Translations under genes and position numbers: made by a program
NCBI RefSeq assembly: GCF_026339955.1
Contig: NZ_JAPEPW010000003.1
Span: 496,001 to 560,000 of the forward strand
DNA length: 64,000 nucleotides
Source of the DNA: Streptomyces sp. NBC_01549
GTDB taxonomy: Bacteria; Actinomycetota; Actinomycetes; Streptomycetales; Streptomycetaceae
Reading direction: 5' to 3'
In this document: in pieces, positions 26,293-35,967 of the stretch
Position numbering within the stretch: the first letter of the stretch is position 1
How the letters are laid out: each line of letters begins with the position of its first letter
Notes under the pieces: generated by a model
Database searches by the model: none
Seen by the model: only the letters and a program-made list of their open reading frames with translations
What the model was told of the DNA's origin: nothing

Positions 26293-26751
26293 GTCGAACT
26301 CCAAGGAGGTGCAAAACGAATGCGTGAAGGCGCCCATGCCTTCCGGCCGCAGTCGCATGCTGGGGTACATGGTCAGCAAGTCATGGATTTGAGGCCAATA
26401 GTTTTCGGCCCAGCGGAGAAGTTACAGGAAGAATTGGCGTGCTCAGGCCGCCAATTGCCGGATCCGAGGGTATTTAAACATAAGCTTACTTGATGCGGCA
26501 AGTGTATTGGCCGGGTGACAACTCCTCGCGAGTCCAAGGCACCCGGCGTCGGCACCAGGCCGCACCATCGCTCCTCTTGGTGCTGTAAGACGTTGTTGAC
26601 TGAGCACCTTGGATCAGTCGGCTGCATCTGGGCTTTTGCCGCCCTCTAAGAGGGCGGTTCGTGAGTCTTTGAGAGGTTCTGCCGTCGCCTGATGGTGTGG
26701 GTGCGAGCGGAATCCGCTGGTCCACGGGCGGTGGTCTGTTGGGGTGGCGGG
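26293..26751. other. P450 upstream region and IS5 left flank
   Basis: No gene seen. Unusually AT-rich for the window around 26470-26500 (GGTATTTAAACATAAGC), which may hold the P450 promoter on the minus strand. A tight palindrome CCGCCCTCTAAGAGGGCGG lies at 26639-26657 just before IS5 sequence. Confidence 0.35.
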
Positions 26752-27060
26752 GTGAGTGAACGCAAGCCGTACCCGAGCGACTTATCGGATGGCCAGTGGT
26801 CGTTGATCGAGCCGGTGATCACGGCGTGGAAGGACCGGCACCGATCGGTCAGCGGCCGCCAGGGCGCCTATGCGATGCGGGAGATCGTGAACGCGATCCT
26901 CTATCAGGGCCGGACCGGCTGCCAGTGGGCCTACCTCCCCAACGACCTGCCGCCGAAGAGCGCGACGTACTACTACTTCGTCGCGTGGCGGGACGACGGG
27001 ACCGACCAGGTCATCCATGAACTGCTGCGCTGCCAGGTCCGTGAGAGGGCCCGCCGATTA
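26752..27060 (+). pseudogene. IS5-family transposase, N-terminal fragment
   Basis: From GTG 26752 the frame reads MSERKPYPSDLSDGQWSLIE ... NAILYQGRTGCQWAYLPNDL PPKSATYYYFVAWRDDGT, the N-terminal DUF4096-type domain of IS5 transposases. It is cut after VRERARRL by the 3' end of a group II intron. No catalytic domain follows on the far side. Confidence 0.8.
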
Positions 27061-28989
27061 GTAGTCGGGTCGCCCGGGGGAATCTCACCCCCGGGCTCCC
27101 ACGGAACCGTACGTGACAGTCTCCCGTCATACGGCTCTTGTCGTTCTGGGCCTCGCCCCTGCCGGGGCCGCCCAGGTCCAGTGAGCGAAGTACTTCGGGC
27201 GCAACGTGTGGCCTTGGGCCAGCCGTTGCAGGGCTTGTTTCATCCCGACCCGGTACTTCTTCTGAATCCACCGCAGCAAGTAGGTGTTGATGCGGTCGAA
27301 CAGCGGATACAGCGCTGAGCGGTAGAAGCGCCCGTAGTAGTTCATCCATCCCCGAACCACCGGATTGACCGTCCGGGTCAGATCGGATGACTCCTGCGCC
27401 GTGCGCCGGTGCAGCCTCCAGGACCGCACCGTCCTGCTCAGCCTCTTCAGGGCTTGGTTACTGATCGCGGGCAGGAACGCGGTGAACATCACCCCGTGTC
27501 TGTCCTTGGCTCCTCGCGGCCGGAACGTGAACCCCAGGAACGTGAACTCGGTGACCGGAAACCGGCCCCGACGGTTGTCGTCCTTGCAGTACACGATCCT
27601 GGTCTTGTCCGGATGCAGCTCCAGACCGACCTCGGCCATCCTGGACCGCAGCGCGGCCAGGACACGTTCCGCTTCCGCCAGGGTGCGGCAGTGCACCACC
27701 GCATCATCGGCGTAACGCTCGAACGGGCAGCCCGGGTACTCTCGGACCATCCACGCATCGAACGCATAGTGCAGAAACAGGTTCGCCAAGACGGGCGACA
27801 CCGCAGAACCCTGCGGCGTGCCCTCTACCCGCTCAGTCGTGGACCCGTCAGGCAGGCGCAGCCCCGCGGCCAGCCACCGCTTGACATACAGCACCACCCA
27901 ACCGGCGTCGGTGTGCGCCTCGACCGCGGCCACCACTTTGTCCCACGGGACGGTGTCGAAGAACTTCCGGATGTCGAGCTCGACCACCCAGTCGAACCGC
28001 CAGCACCGCTCCCGGCAGGACGCAACGGCGTCCAGTGCCGACTTGCCCGGCCGATACCCGAAGGAGTCCGCGTGGAAGATCTGCTCCACCCGCTCCGACA
28101 GATGTCCGGCCACCACCGTCTGCGCGACCCTGTCGGCGACGGTCGGCACCCCTAACACCCTGATGCCACCCCCGCTCTTGGGGATCGGCACCGCTTTGAC
28201 GTCCGGTGGGAAGTACGTGCCCGAGGACATCCGGTTCCAGACCTTGTACAAGTTGTTCTTCAGGTCCTTCTCGAACGCCTCGACCGACACTCCGTCCACC
28301 CCGGACGAGCCCTTGTTCCCTCTCACCTTCACCCAGGCGTCCCACACCTCCTGCTTGGAGATGTCGAACGGCTTGGCCGACGCTTTCAACTCGTCCATCC
28401 CGCTCCTCCCGGAAAACTTCCGGTTGACCGAACAAACCAGTCACGAACAACCCGGCCCCTTCGCTCCACCCCGATTACCGGGGCTTGCCCACTACTACGA
28501 GCCGGTCCGCCGGCGCGCCGCGCGACGGTACTCAGCACCCGGTCGGAGGACTTCCGGACCGGGCTCTTCCTGTCGCCCCGGCCGCTGAGCCAGGGCAGTA
28601 TCGCGACACGCCTTCCCACGTTCCGCACGGAAGCCGCAGACCGGGCTCGCGCCGCCTTCATGCCGGACACCGCCTGGCCAATAAGCGGTCACCCGCCAGG
28701 CTTGTCCCGGGATCCTGAAGTCACCCCGGTTTCGATGTCACCTACTACTTACGACACGTCATCAGCGGTTCACTCGCGTTCGCCTTCCCGGTCCCCACCT
28801 GACGCCTGACCAGCGCCTTTTCCCCGGACGCTCACCACGACGGTCTTCAGCCAACGCAGCTCGGGGCGGTTTGACGCCTCCCACCGCAGGGCGACGCCGA
28901 AGGGCCACAAGACCTTCATCTTCCGCACAGCACCACATCAAGCAGGGTCTCTGCCTACATCAACCTCACTCTCAGTGTTCGTGGCACAC
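27061..28989 (-). mobile_element. group II intron 1 with ORF
   Basis: On the minus strand the intron starts GTGTGCCAC at 28989 (GUGYG consensus) and ends near 27061. It has domain V as GAGCCGTATGACGGGAG / CACGTACGGTTC (27092-27126) and a GC-rich domain VI (GAGCCCGGGGG / CCCCCGGGC). The maturase ORF lies in domain IV. The 5' exon is the end of the IS701 element at 28990; the 3' exon is the IS5 fragment. Confidence 0.82.
27127..28398 (-). CDS. ltrA: group II intron reverse transcriptase/maturase 1
   Basis: A 423-residue protein (MDELKASAKPFDISKQEVWD). It shows RT blocks GNKGSSGVDGVSVEAFE, GIRVLGVPTVADRVAQTVVA, VVELDIRKFFDTV, GTPQGSAVSPVLANLFLHYA and the catalytic YADD in FERYADDAVVHC, then the maturase (X) domain ending NPVVRGWMNYYGRFYRSAL. 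No HNH endonuclease domain is visible. It is complete and probably supports splicing and mobility of its intron. Confidence 0.9.
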   Translation of the reverse strand: MDELKASAKPFDISKQEVWDAWVKVRGNKGSSGVDGVSVEAFEKDLKNNLYKVWNRMSSGTYFPPDVKAVPIPKSGGGIRVLGVPTVADRVAQTVVAGHLSERVEQIFHADSFGYRPGKSALDAVASCRERCWRFDWVVELDIRKFFDTVPWDKVVAAVEAHTDAGWVVLYVKRWLAAGLRLPDGSTTERVEGTPQGSAVSPVLANLFLHYAFDAWMVREYPGCPFERYADDAVVHCRTLAEAERVLAALRSRMAEVGLELHPDKTRIVYCKDDNRRGRFPVTEFTFLGFTFRPRGAKDRHGVMFTAFLPAISNQALKRLSRTVRSWRLHRRTAQESSDLTRTVNPVVRGWMNYYGRFYRSALYPLFDRINTYLLRWIQKKYRVGMKQALQRLAQGHTLRPKYFAHWTWAAPAGARPRTTRAV

Positions 28990-29107
28990 CTCCAGCCGTA
29001 GTTCGGTATTTGGGCTGGTCAGCGGCCTGGTGGCGTGGAGTGTAGCGGGGCGTCAGATGGGCGGGACGGACTTCCCCACCGTGCCCCACGAACGAGTGCT
29101 CTGCCGC

Positions 29108-30522
29108 ATGCCCGTGAGCTGGTGCGAGCAGTCCCTCGACATGCTCAACGATGCGCCGGTGAATGTGTGGGATCAGGAACTCGAAGAACTCTTCCTGCGG
29201 ACCGGGAGCCGCTTCACCCGGATCGAGCCCCGCAGGCGGATGCGGGACTACGTACGCGGCCTGCTCGCCCCGGTCGGCCGCAAGAACGGGTGGCAGCTCG
29301 CCGAGTGGGCCGGCCACGCCACCCCGGACGGACTGCAGTACCTGCTCTCCCGCAGCCGCTGGGACGCCGACAGTGTCCGCGACGACCTGCAGCAGTACGT
29401 GGCCGACCAACTCGCCTATGACGACGGCGTGTTGATCGTCGACGACACCGGCTTCATCAAGAAGGGGACCACCTCCGCCGGAGTACAGCGCCAATACTCC
29501 GGCACCGCCGGACGCACCGAAAATTGCCAAATCGGCGTGTTCGCCGCCTATGCCACCAGCCGGGGACACGCCCTCGTCGACCGTGACCTCTATCTGCCCA
29601 GGTCCTGGACCGACGACCGCGACCGCTGCCGGGCCGCCCACATCCCCGACGACCGTACCTTCGCCACCAAGAACGCCCTCGCCCGCGACATGATCCGCCG
29701 GGCCCATGCCTCCCCGCTGCGCTTCCGCTGGGTCACCGCGGACGCCGCCTACGGCCAGGACAGCCACTTCCGCCGCTTCCTCGAAGACGGCCTGAAGCTC
29801 CACTACGTCGTGGCCGTCCCCAAGTCCCAGCAGGTCCACGGCCCGCGCATTGAGGACCGTATTCGCCGTGAGGCCCCGCCGGAGGCGTGGCAGCGCTTGT
29901 CCGCCGGCCCCGGAGCCAAAGGCGAACGCTGCTACGACTGGGCCGGCGCCCTCCTGCCCGTCGTCGAGGAACGCGACGGTGACAAGCCCACCCGCAGGCG
30001 GTGGATGCTGGCCCGCCGCAGCATCACCGACCCCCAGGACATCGCCTACTTCCTGGCCAGCGCTCCGCTGGACGCCACCCTCGCCGACCTGGCCCGGATC
30101 GCCGGATGCCGCTGGAAGATCGAAGAATGCTTCCAGTCCGCGAAGAACGAGTGCGGCCTCGACGAGTACGAGGTCCGCCGTTACACCGGCTGGTACCGGC
30201 ACATCACCCTCGCCATGCTCGCCCACGCGTTCCTCGCCGCCATCGCCGCCCAGGAACGCGAAAGGGGGGCCCCGGCGACGACACGCCCGATCTCGTGGAC
30301 CTCACACCGGCCGAGATCCGCCGTCTCCTGGCAGCTGAACCCCCGCACCGCCCCGCACGCCACAACCACACGCTGACCTGGTCACGGTGGAGACGACGCC
30401 ACCAGGCACGCGCCCGCCAGAGCCACTACGAACGGCGCGGCTACCTATTCGCCGGGACGCGGTGGGGAAGTCCGTCCCGTCCACCTGACGCCCCGCTACA
30501 CTCCACGCCACCAGGCCGCTAG
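29108..30522 (+). CDS. IS701-family transposase 2, -1 frameshift extension
   Basis: From ATG 29108 (MPVSWCEQSLDMLNDAPVNV): catalytic segments GVLIVDDTGFIKKGTTSAGV, VTADAAYGQDSHFRRF and CRWKIEECFQSAKNECGLDE. At 30261-30269 the run AAAGGGGGG ends clear homology in frame one. The -1 frame continues with KGGPGDDTPDLVDLTPAEIR RLLAAEPPHRPARHNHTLTW SRWRRRHQARARQSHYERRG to a stop at 30520-30522. The same layout occurs in the element at 32671, which points to programmed frameshifting. Intron insertion changed the stop from TGA to TAG without altering length. Confidence 0.82.
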
Positions 30523-32437
30523 CGAGTAGCCGGGAGGGATCTCACCTCCCGGCTCTCTCAGAACCGTGCGTGAACCTCTCGATTCACACGGCTCCCATCA
30601 CCCGGTCGTTCGAGGCCGGAGGAGTTTCCAGTGGGCGAAGAGCCCCGGGTAGAGCTTGGCGGTCTTCTCCAAGCCCTGCCATGCCCGGCTCCGGCGACGC
30701 CGGAGCCGCTTGTACTTCTGCACGGCCCATCGCATCAGATACTGATCGATGCCCTTCAGGCTCGGGACCAACGCGGACGGATAGAACCGCCCGTAGTAGC
30801 TGATCCATCCCCGCACGACGGGATTGATCTCCCGTGCAAGGTCTGCCAGGGACGACCCACTGCGCAAGTGCAGCCGCCATCGGCGGATCTGTGCCCGGAT
30901 GCGCTTGGCCGCCTCGTCGCTGATCGCCGGGTTGAAGCCGAAGAAGTAACTCCCCGTCCTCGACCGGACTTTCCGCGAGCGGAACGTGTACCCGAGGAAG
31001 GTGAACGAGACGTGCTCGTACGAACCACGCCTCTTGCCATCCTTGCAGTACACGATGCGGGTCTTGTCGGGATGCAGCCGCAAGCCCCCGCACTCGGCCA
31101 GCCGCTGGCCGATCGCCTGACGCACCTGGTGCGCCTCGGCCTCGGTGCGGCAGTGAACCACCATGTCGTCGCAGTAGCGCTCGAACCGGACACCCGGGAA
31201 GACCCGATCCATCCAGGTGTCGAACGCGTAGTGCATGAACAGGTTCGCCAACAGGGGCGAGATCGCCGAGCCCTGGGGACTCCCACGATCCCGCGCGACC
31301 AGTTCGCCACTCTTGTGCCGCAGCGGAGCCTTCAGCCAGCGCTCCACATACAGCAGAATCCACCGCTGGTCGGTGTGGTGGGCCACCGCCTTGAGGACCA
31401 GGTCGTGGTCGAGGTTGTCGAAGAACCCCTGGATGTCGATATCGACCGTCCAGTTCGTCCTCCAGCACCGCTCCCGACAGGCCGCGACCGCGTCCAGCGC
31501 GCTTCTGCGCGGCCGGTATCCATAAGAATCGGGGTGGAACATCGGTTCCACCTCCGGCTCCAGGACCATGGCCGCCGCAGTCTGCGCGATTCTGTCCGCG
31601 ACCGTCGGCACCCCGAGAACCCTGACCTTGCCCGATCCCCCAGACTTGGGGATCTCCACCATCCGCACCGGCGGCGGGAAGTAGCTGCCCGACGACAGGC
31701 GATTCCACAGTTTGTAGAGGTTGCCCCGCAGGTCAGCCTCAAACCGCTCGATCGACTCGCCATCAACCCCGGCCGCTCCCCCGTTCGCCTTGACCCTGAG
31801 ATACGCCTCCCAGACCACATGCTTCGAAATCTCGAACGACTTCAGCCCACTCATCCGGCTCCTCCCGGGAACTCCGGTTGACCGCCAAGCAGACCTGGAT
31901 GATCCGTCCCCTTCGCTCCACCCGCATTACCGGGCTTCGTCACTACTACGAGACGGTCTGCCCCCGTGCCCCGCGTCAGTACTCCGCCCCTTGCGGTGTT
32001 GGCCGCTTGGGGATCTCCCTCTCGGCGCCGGCCCCACGGGCCGGCAGCAGTATCGGGGCGACAGGTTCTCACGTTCCATGCAAGAGCCCAGGTCAGGCTC
32101 GCGCCGCCTACATGCCGGACGCCATCCGGGCAGTCAGCAGGCTCCCCCCGGACTTGTCCCAGAGCCCTGGTCTCGCCCTGGTTTCGACGCCACTGGAATT
32201 TGTTACGACACGTCATCAGCGGTTCGCTCCCGCTCGCCTTCCTGACCCACACCTGACGCGATCAGGTCGCGCCTTTTCCCGCAGCGCTCACCACGAACGG
32301 CACTTAACCGACGCAGCCTGCGGTGGTTTGAAGCCTCCCCCTGCAGGGCGACCCCGGAGGACCTACCTCCATCTCCTGCACAGCACCGCTTCCAGAAGCT
32401 CCTACATCGACGCCTCCTTCAGCGTTCGTGACACACG
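30521..32437 (-). mobile_element. group II intron 2 with ORF
   Basis: On the minus strand it begins GTGTGTCACGAACG at 32437 and ends GGCTACTCGCT at 30521. It has domain V GAGCCGTGTGAATCGAG / CACGCACGGTTC and domain VI GCCGGGAGG / CCTCCCGGC. Its exact borders follow from the uninterrupted copy of the target in the left repeat of the same IS701 element (29001-29032). Length 1917 nt. Confidence 0.88.
30598..31854 (-). CDS. ltrA: group II intron reverse transcriptase/maturase 2
   Basis: A 418-residue protein (MSGLKSFEISKHVVWEAYLR) with RT motifs VRVLGVPTVADRIAQTAAAM, WTVDIDIQGFFDNLDHDLV and GSPQGSAISPLLANLFMHYA. The catalytic motif is YCDD (FERYCDDMVVHC), a normal variant of YADD. The maturase domain ends INPVVRGWISYYGRFYPSAL. 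It is related to but clearly distinct from maturase 1, so the two introns are separate arrivals. Confidence 0.9.
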   Translation of the reverse strand: MSGLKSFEISKHVVWEAYLRVKANGGAAGVDGESIERFEADLRGNLYKLWNRLSSGSYFPPPVRMVEIPKSGGSGKVRVLGVPTVADRIAQTAAAMVLEPEVEPMFHPDSYGYRPRRSALDAVAACRERCWRTNWTVDIDIQGFFDNLDHDLVLKAVAHHTDQRWILLYVERWLKAPLRHKSGELVARDRGSPQGSAISPLLANLFMHYAFDTWMDRVFPGVRFERYCDDMVVHCRTEAEAHQVRQAIGQRLAECGGLRLHPDKTRIVYCKDGKRRGSYEHVSFTFLGYTFRSRKVRSRTGSYFFGFNPAISDEAAKRIRAQIRRWRLHLRSGSSLADLAREINPVVRGWISYYGRFYPSALVPSLKGIDQYLMRWAVQKYKRLRRRRSRAWQGLEKTAKLYPGLFAHWKLLRPRTTG

Positions 32438-32601
32438 ACCAGCCCAAATACCGAACTACGGCTGGAGTACTAATGTCCTGCGCCAGTAATCCGTCTGTAG
32501 ATCCACCTCGTCCTGGCGGCCCAACTTCGTTCACCACCAGGCGTGTTGACCGTCCGCAACTCAGCCGGAACTACCTAGGAATTTCAGGCGCAAGACACTA
32601 A

Positions 32602-34089
32602 CCCTTCAGTTGTAGTTCGCTGATCAGGTTCACAGGGTAACTCCCTGTTATAGACGACTGGTCCGGCGATGTGGCACAAGTAGCCGAGTGGGATGCTGAG
32701 TTGGAGGAGTTGCTGCGGCAGGTCGGCGACGTCTTCCCCCGGGCGGATCTGCGGCGGCGGGCGAAGGCGTGTGTGCGCGGGCTGTTGGGCCCGGTCTCCC
32801 GCAAGAATGGCTGGCAGCTGGCCGAGTACGCCGGCTGGCGGCGCCCCGACGGGCAGCAGCACTTACTGGACCGGGCGAAGTGGGACGTCGATGAGCTGCG
32901 CGACCGCGTCCGCCGGTATGCGCTGGACGGGCTGGCCGACAGCGCGGGCGGGGTGCTGGTCATCGATGAGACCGGGTTCGCCAAGAAGGGCAAGACTTCC
33001 GTCGGCGTGGCCCGGCAGTTCACCGGCTCACTCGGCGGCGTCTTTCCTTGCCAGATCGGGGTGTTCGCCGCCTGGGCCACCACCCGCGGGGCAACCCTGG
33101 TCGACCGGGAGATCTACCTGCCGCAAGTCTGGACAGGCGATCGCGAGCGGTGCGCGGCTGCGCAGGTGCCCGAGACCGTCGGCTTCGCCACCAAACCCCG
33201 CCTCGCCGAGAAGATGATCGACCGGATTCTCCCCGAGCTTCCGGAGAACACCTGGCTGGCCGCCGACGAGGTCTACGGCCGTGACGGCGGCTTCCGCTCC
33301 TTCGCCGAGAGCCGCCAACTGCCGTACGTGGTCAACGTCTCCAGCGCCCAAACAGTGCTGCCCCGACCGGGATGGCGGCATATCGACAAGCTGGCCGCCG
33401 CCGCGGACGACAGCGAGTGGCAACTGTTCGAAGCCGGCCCGAACCAGACCGGCTCCCGCTGGTGGCAGTGGTGGGTCCGCCGGGTCGCCGACCCGGAGGA
33501 GCCCGTGGGCAGCGCGGTGCGGGGGCAGCCCTGGCCGAGCCGATGGATGATCGCCCGGCGCCGCCCCGAAACGCCCGACGACCTCGACTACTACCTGGCC
33601 TGGGGCCCGTCCGGCACCCCGCCGGAACACCTGGCCCACGTCGCCGGCGCGCGCTGGCGGGTGGAAGACGCGATCAAACTCGGCAAGCATCAGTGCGGGC
33701 TGGCCGACTACGAGGTACGCCACTGGCACGGCTGGTACCGGCACATCACCCTGTCGATGCTGGCCGCCGCATTCCTGGCGGTACAGGCCGCCACAGACGA
33801 CGCCGACGCCCCCGCACCGCTCCGGGAAGCCCTCAGCGGTGACGAGCCTGATGAGGAGCCCAAAGGGGGGAGCACGAGGACATCATCAGCCCCGAACAGC
33901 TCATCCCCTACACCGCCGCCGAGATCCGCAAGCTCCTTACGCTCATCCACCCGCCGCCCCCACCCGAGCACGGTCAGGCCGCCCACGGACTGTGGTGGTC
34001 ACGCTCGCGACGACATCACCAGGCCGACGCCAACGGGCATCATCGCAGACGCCGGGCTCGCGAACTCGCCCTGAACTACAACTGAAGGG
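32602..34089 (+). mobile_element. IS701-family element 3
   Basis: The inverted repeats CCCTTCAGTTGTAGTTC occur at both ends (32602-32618 and mirrored at 34073-34089), with a perfect 4-bp direct repeat CTAA (32598-32601, 34090-34093). It is 1488 bp, complete, with one transposase. Confidence 0.88.
32671..34085 (+). CDS. IS701-family transposase 3, -1 frameshift extension
   Basis: From GTG 32671 (MAQVAEWDAELEELLRQVGD): GGVLVIDETGFAKKGKTSVG, TWLAADEVYGRDGGFRSFAE and RWRVEDAIKLGKHQCGLADY are the IS701 catalytic segments. At 33862-33870 the run AAAGGGGGG is followed in the -1 frame by EHEDIISPEQLIPYTAAEIR KLLTLIHPPPPPEHGQAAHG LWWSRSRRHHQADANG to a TGA at 34083-34085. The zero frame would end at an unrelated Ser/Thr/Pro-rich tail. 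The run and the extension match those of element 2. Confidence 0.82.
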
Positions 34090-34204
34090 CTAACAGACTC
34101 GCCGCCGTCAGGACCACCTGCAACCTTTCAGGGCCGGTCCACCTGCGGCGATGTTTGTCGACGTCGGTACTCATCGCACCACCTCTTCCTCATCCTCAAG
34201 AAAA

Positions 34205-34222
34205 CCGGCCCTCTCGGGCCGG
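34205..34222 (-). terminator. rho-independent terminator
   Basis: Stem CCGGCCC / GGGCCGG with loop TCTC, followed on the minus strand by TTTTC (34204-34200), a rare clear U-run in this GC-rich window. It could serve minus-strand transcription from the hypothetical gene ending at 34720. Confidence 0.65.
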
Positions 34223-34288
34223 CGGGTGTGGACGAGCCCAAGGGGCACGCTCACGTTCGGAATGAGTACTCCGAAGGAGGAGACAAAT

Positions 34289-34360
34289 ATGGATACTACC
34301 GGGGGCTGCGGGGGGGGGCAGAGGGCTTGTAGCAACTGCCCGCAGCTCGGGCCGACTTGA
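34289..34360 (+). CDS. Cys/Gly-rich 23-residue peptide with a very strong RBS
   Basis: An AAGGAGGAGA sits 6 bases before ATG 34289, one of the best ribosome sites in the window. The peptide begins MDTTGGCGGGQRAC and ends SNCPQLGPT: three Cys (C-x6-C-x2-C) in 23 residues and four Thr/Gly-rich start positions. A G9 run inside the gene (34311-34319) could promote slippage. I do not recognise it. Options are a peptide-natural-product precursor, a small metal-binding peptide or a regulatory leader. No modification enzyme lies beside it, and the nearest downstream gene is a broken coiled-coil fragment. Confidence 0.45.
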   Translation: MDTTGGCGGGQRACSNCPQLGPT

Positions 34361-34439
34361 TCGAATGTCAAGTTGATGAAAATAGCTCGCGATTCAGTCC
34401 ATGTGTGGCATCGGTCACATCTCCTCTTGAATCGTCTCG

Positions 34440-34723
34440 GGGCGTCGGACGCGTGCTCGAGGTCCGGCGCCGGGCGTCGGACGGCCCCCGCAGACTCCGC
34501 CCCGGCCCTCCGCGCCGAGAACGCCTCCCTCAAGCGCCGCCTGGACCAGCTGGCACAAGAGCACCGCTCACTCCAGGAACGACTCGAAGGAGCCCGCTCC
34601 AACCTGCGGTTCGCCGACAAGCGTGTTGCCGATCTTGAGATCCAGCTACTGGAACACCAGCAGGCCGCCCGCGCCGCCGTCGTGACTCGTAGGGGCGTGA
34701 CGCCGCCCTCTCCTGAGCGCTAG
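34440..34723 (+). pseudogene. coiled-coil fragment resembling DUF6262 (integrase-linked)
   Basis: The frame holds ALRAENASLKRRLDQLAQEH RSLQERLEGARSNLRFADKR VADLEIQLLEH, a continuous heptad coiled coil like the C-terminal part of DUF6262/TnpC-type proteins that accompany site-specific integrases (compare the protein at 62979). The N-terminal DNA-binding half is absent, so it is taken as a fragment. Confidence 0.4.
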
Positions 34724-35826
34724 AAAAGGCCGGTGGACGTGTACTGCGTGAGATTCGCAAGAATCTCACGCAGCCACGGGCTGCGAACGGCTGGTAGCCG
34801 GACCAGGGTGTGCTGGAACGATCCCCGGTCGGCCCGGAACAGGTAATTGGGGCGCGGTGGGAGCGGGTCATCGCGGAGGACGTCCTGGGGTATGCCGCCC
34901 GACGCGGGAACCGGAAAGTTCGGCTGGGGAGAGGTCAACCACAGCCACACCCCGAGCGGCAGCGGCACCGGGTATGCCGATGCAGCCGGGCTGGCCGGGG
35001 TCCAAGTCTGACCCGTCTGCGGATGGACCGGTACCAGGAGGATGTCGACGGCTGCGTCGGGAGCGGGCCGTCCCGGTCCAGCCAGGACGGCGCGACGTTT
35101 CGGCGGGCCCGCGGGCAGCATGGCGTCGAGCGCGCGTTGGAACACGTCCGTGGTCAGGCCGTCCGGGACCTTCACCGGCTGCCCTTCGGAAGCCACCAGC
35201 AGGTGGGCGAGCGCCTGGCCAGCTGCCGCCTCCCATTGAGGACTCCACGACCAGTAGTGACTCGACCCGAGCCGTCCTCCCCACGTGGCAATCGGCTCGA
35301 ACGGGGGCGTGCTCTCCCCCTTCTCCGTCAGCTCCTTCCAGGAGAGCGGCGCAGCGTCGACACCGTCAAGGAGGAAGCGGTACACGGCGTCTGAGCTGAG
35401 CCGCACTGCCTGCCAGAGCGAGCAGTCGTCGATCCTGGTCGCCACAGGCAGGCCGCACGTCACGCAGGCCAAGTTGGGGCCGTCAGCCCCGTCGAGGCCA
35501 CAGCAGGCACCACCGCGCTTCTCGGGCATCAGCCGGGTTCCGCGGATATCACCAGGCGCGATGACACTCGCCCCGGGCGCACTGTCGGACAGGGCGTAGA
35601 CCGGCGCGTAGATGCCGCGCGCCTCCGCCTCTCCCGGGTCGATCTCGTCCCACATCCGCCACGGTCCTCCCCAGGGGTCCGGGTCCACGGCGAACGTCCC
35701 CGGCTCCATTAGCACCGGAAGCTGGACCCCGTTCCCGTAACTCTGACGGGCGTGGGGCGGAAGGGAGACCTGGGACAACGGGACGGTCAACTCGGTATCG
35801 CAACTCGCACAGACGAAAACGAACAA
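34720..35826 (-). CDS. conserved Streptomyces hypothetical protein with Cys pairs
   Basis: About 368 residues from TTG 35826 (FVFVCASCDTELTVPLSQVS), chosen for the GGAGG just upstream; an in-frame start further upstream is possible. It shows CASC near the start, a CCGLDG motif and CVTCGLP, suggesting a structural metal site. The middle (SRIDDCSLWQ-type ATRIDDCSLWQAVRLSSDAV) and the Pro/Trp-rich C-terminal half are characteristic of a Streptomyces orphan family known to me only as hypothetical. Single gene with no operon partner. Function unknown. Confidence 0.65.
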   Translation of the reverse strand: MFVFVCASCDTELTVPLSQVSLPPHARQSYGNGVQLPVLMEPGTFAVDPDPWGGPWRMWDEIDPGEAEARGIYAPVYALSDSAPGASVIAPGDIRGTRLMPEKRGGACCGLDGADGPNLACVTCGLPVATRIDDCSLWQAVRLSSDAVYRFLLDGVDAAPLSWKELTEKGESTPPFEPIATWGGRLGSSHYWSWSPQWEAAAGQALAHLLVASEGQPVKVPDGLTTDVFQRALDAMLPAGPPKRRAVLAGPGRPAPDAAVDILLVPVHPQTGQTWTPASPAASAYPVPLPLGVWLWLTSPQPNFPVPASGGIPQDVLRDDPLPPRPNYLFRADRGSFQHTLVRLPAVRSPWLREILANLTQYTSTGLF

Positions 35827-35967
35827 AGACCCTCCGCATGAGAAACAGGCGCATCTTCGCACCTCGGCGGCAGCCAGCCAACATGTTTTCGCGTCCATCA
35901 CGCGGTCAGGACCCGCCAACGTCCTGCCGCTCTCACCGACGTCGATCGTGCACACGCCGCGCTCACT

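Larger units (their letters stand above)
28990..32470 (+). mobile_element. IS701-family element 2, with a group II intron in its right inverted repeat
   Basis: The left end (CTCCAGCCGTAGTTCGG, then TATTTGGGCTGGTCAGCGG) is repeated inverted at the right end, but intron 2 (30521-32437) splits the right copy between GGTC and AGCGG. The repeats are unusually long, about 85 bp, extending to AGCGGGGCGTC and beyond. The right side ends GGCTGGAGTA followed by CTAA (32471-32474); the left end abuts the 5' splice site of intron 1. Confidence 0.8.

Noticed and set aside
26639..26657. Palindrome CCGCCCTCTAAGAGGGCGG as a P450-operon terminator or TnpB-type end
   Set aside because: It lies upstream of the P450 start on the other strand and at the edge of IS5 sequence; no gene ends there and no TnpB is near.
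28955..30226. 423-residue minus frame over IS701 transposase 2
   Set aside because: Antisense shadow of a transposase with clear catalytic segments.
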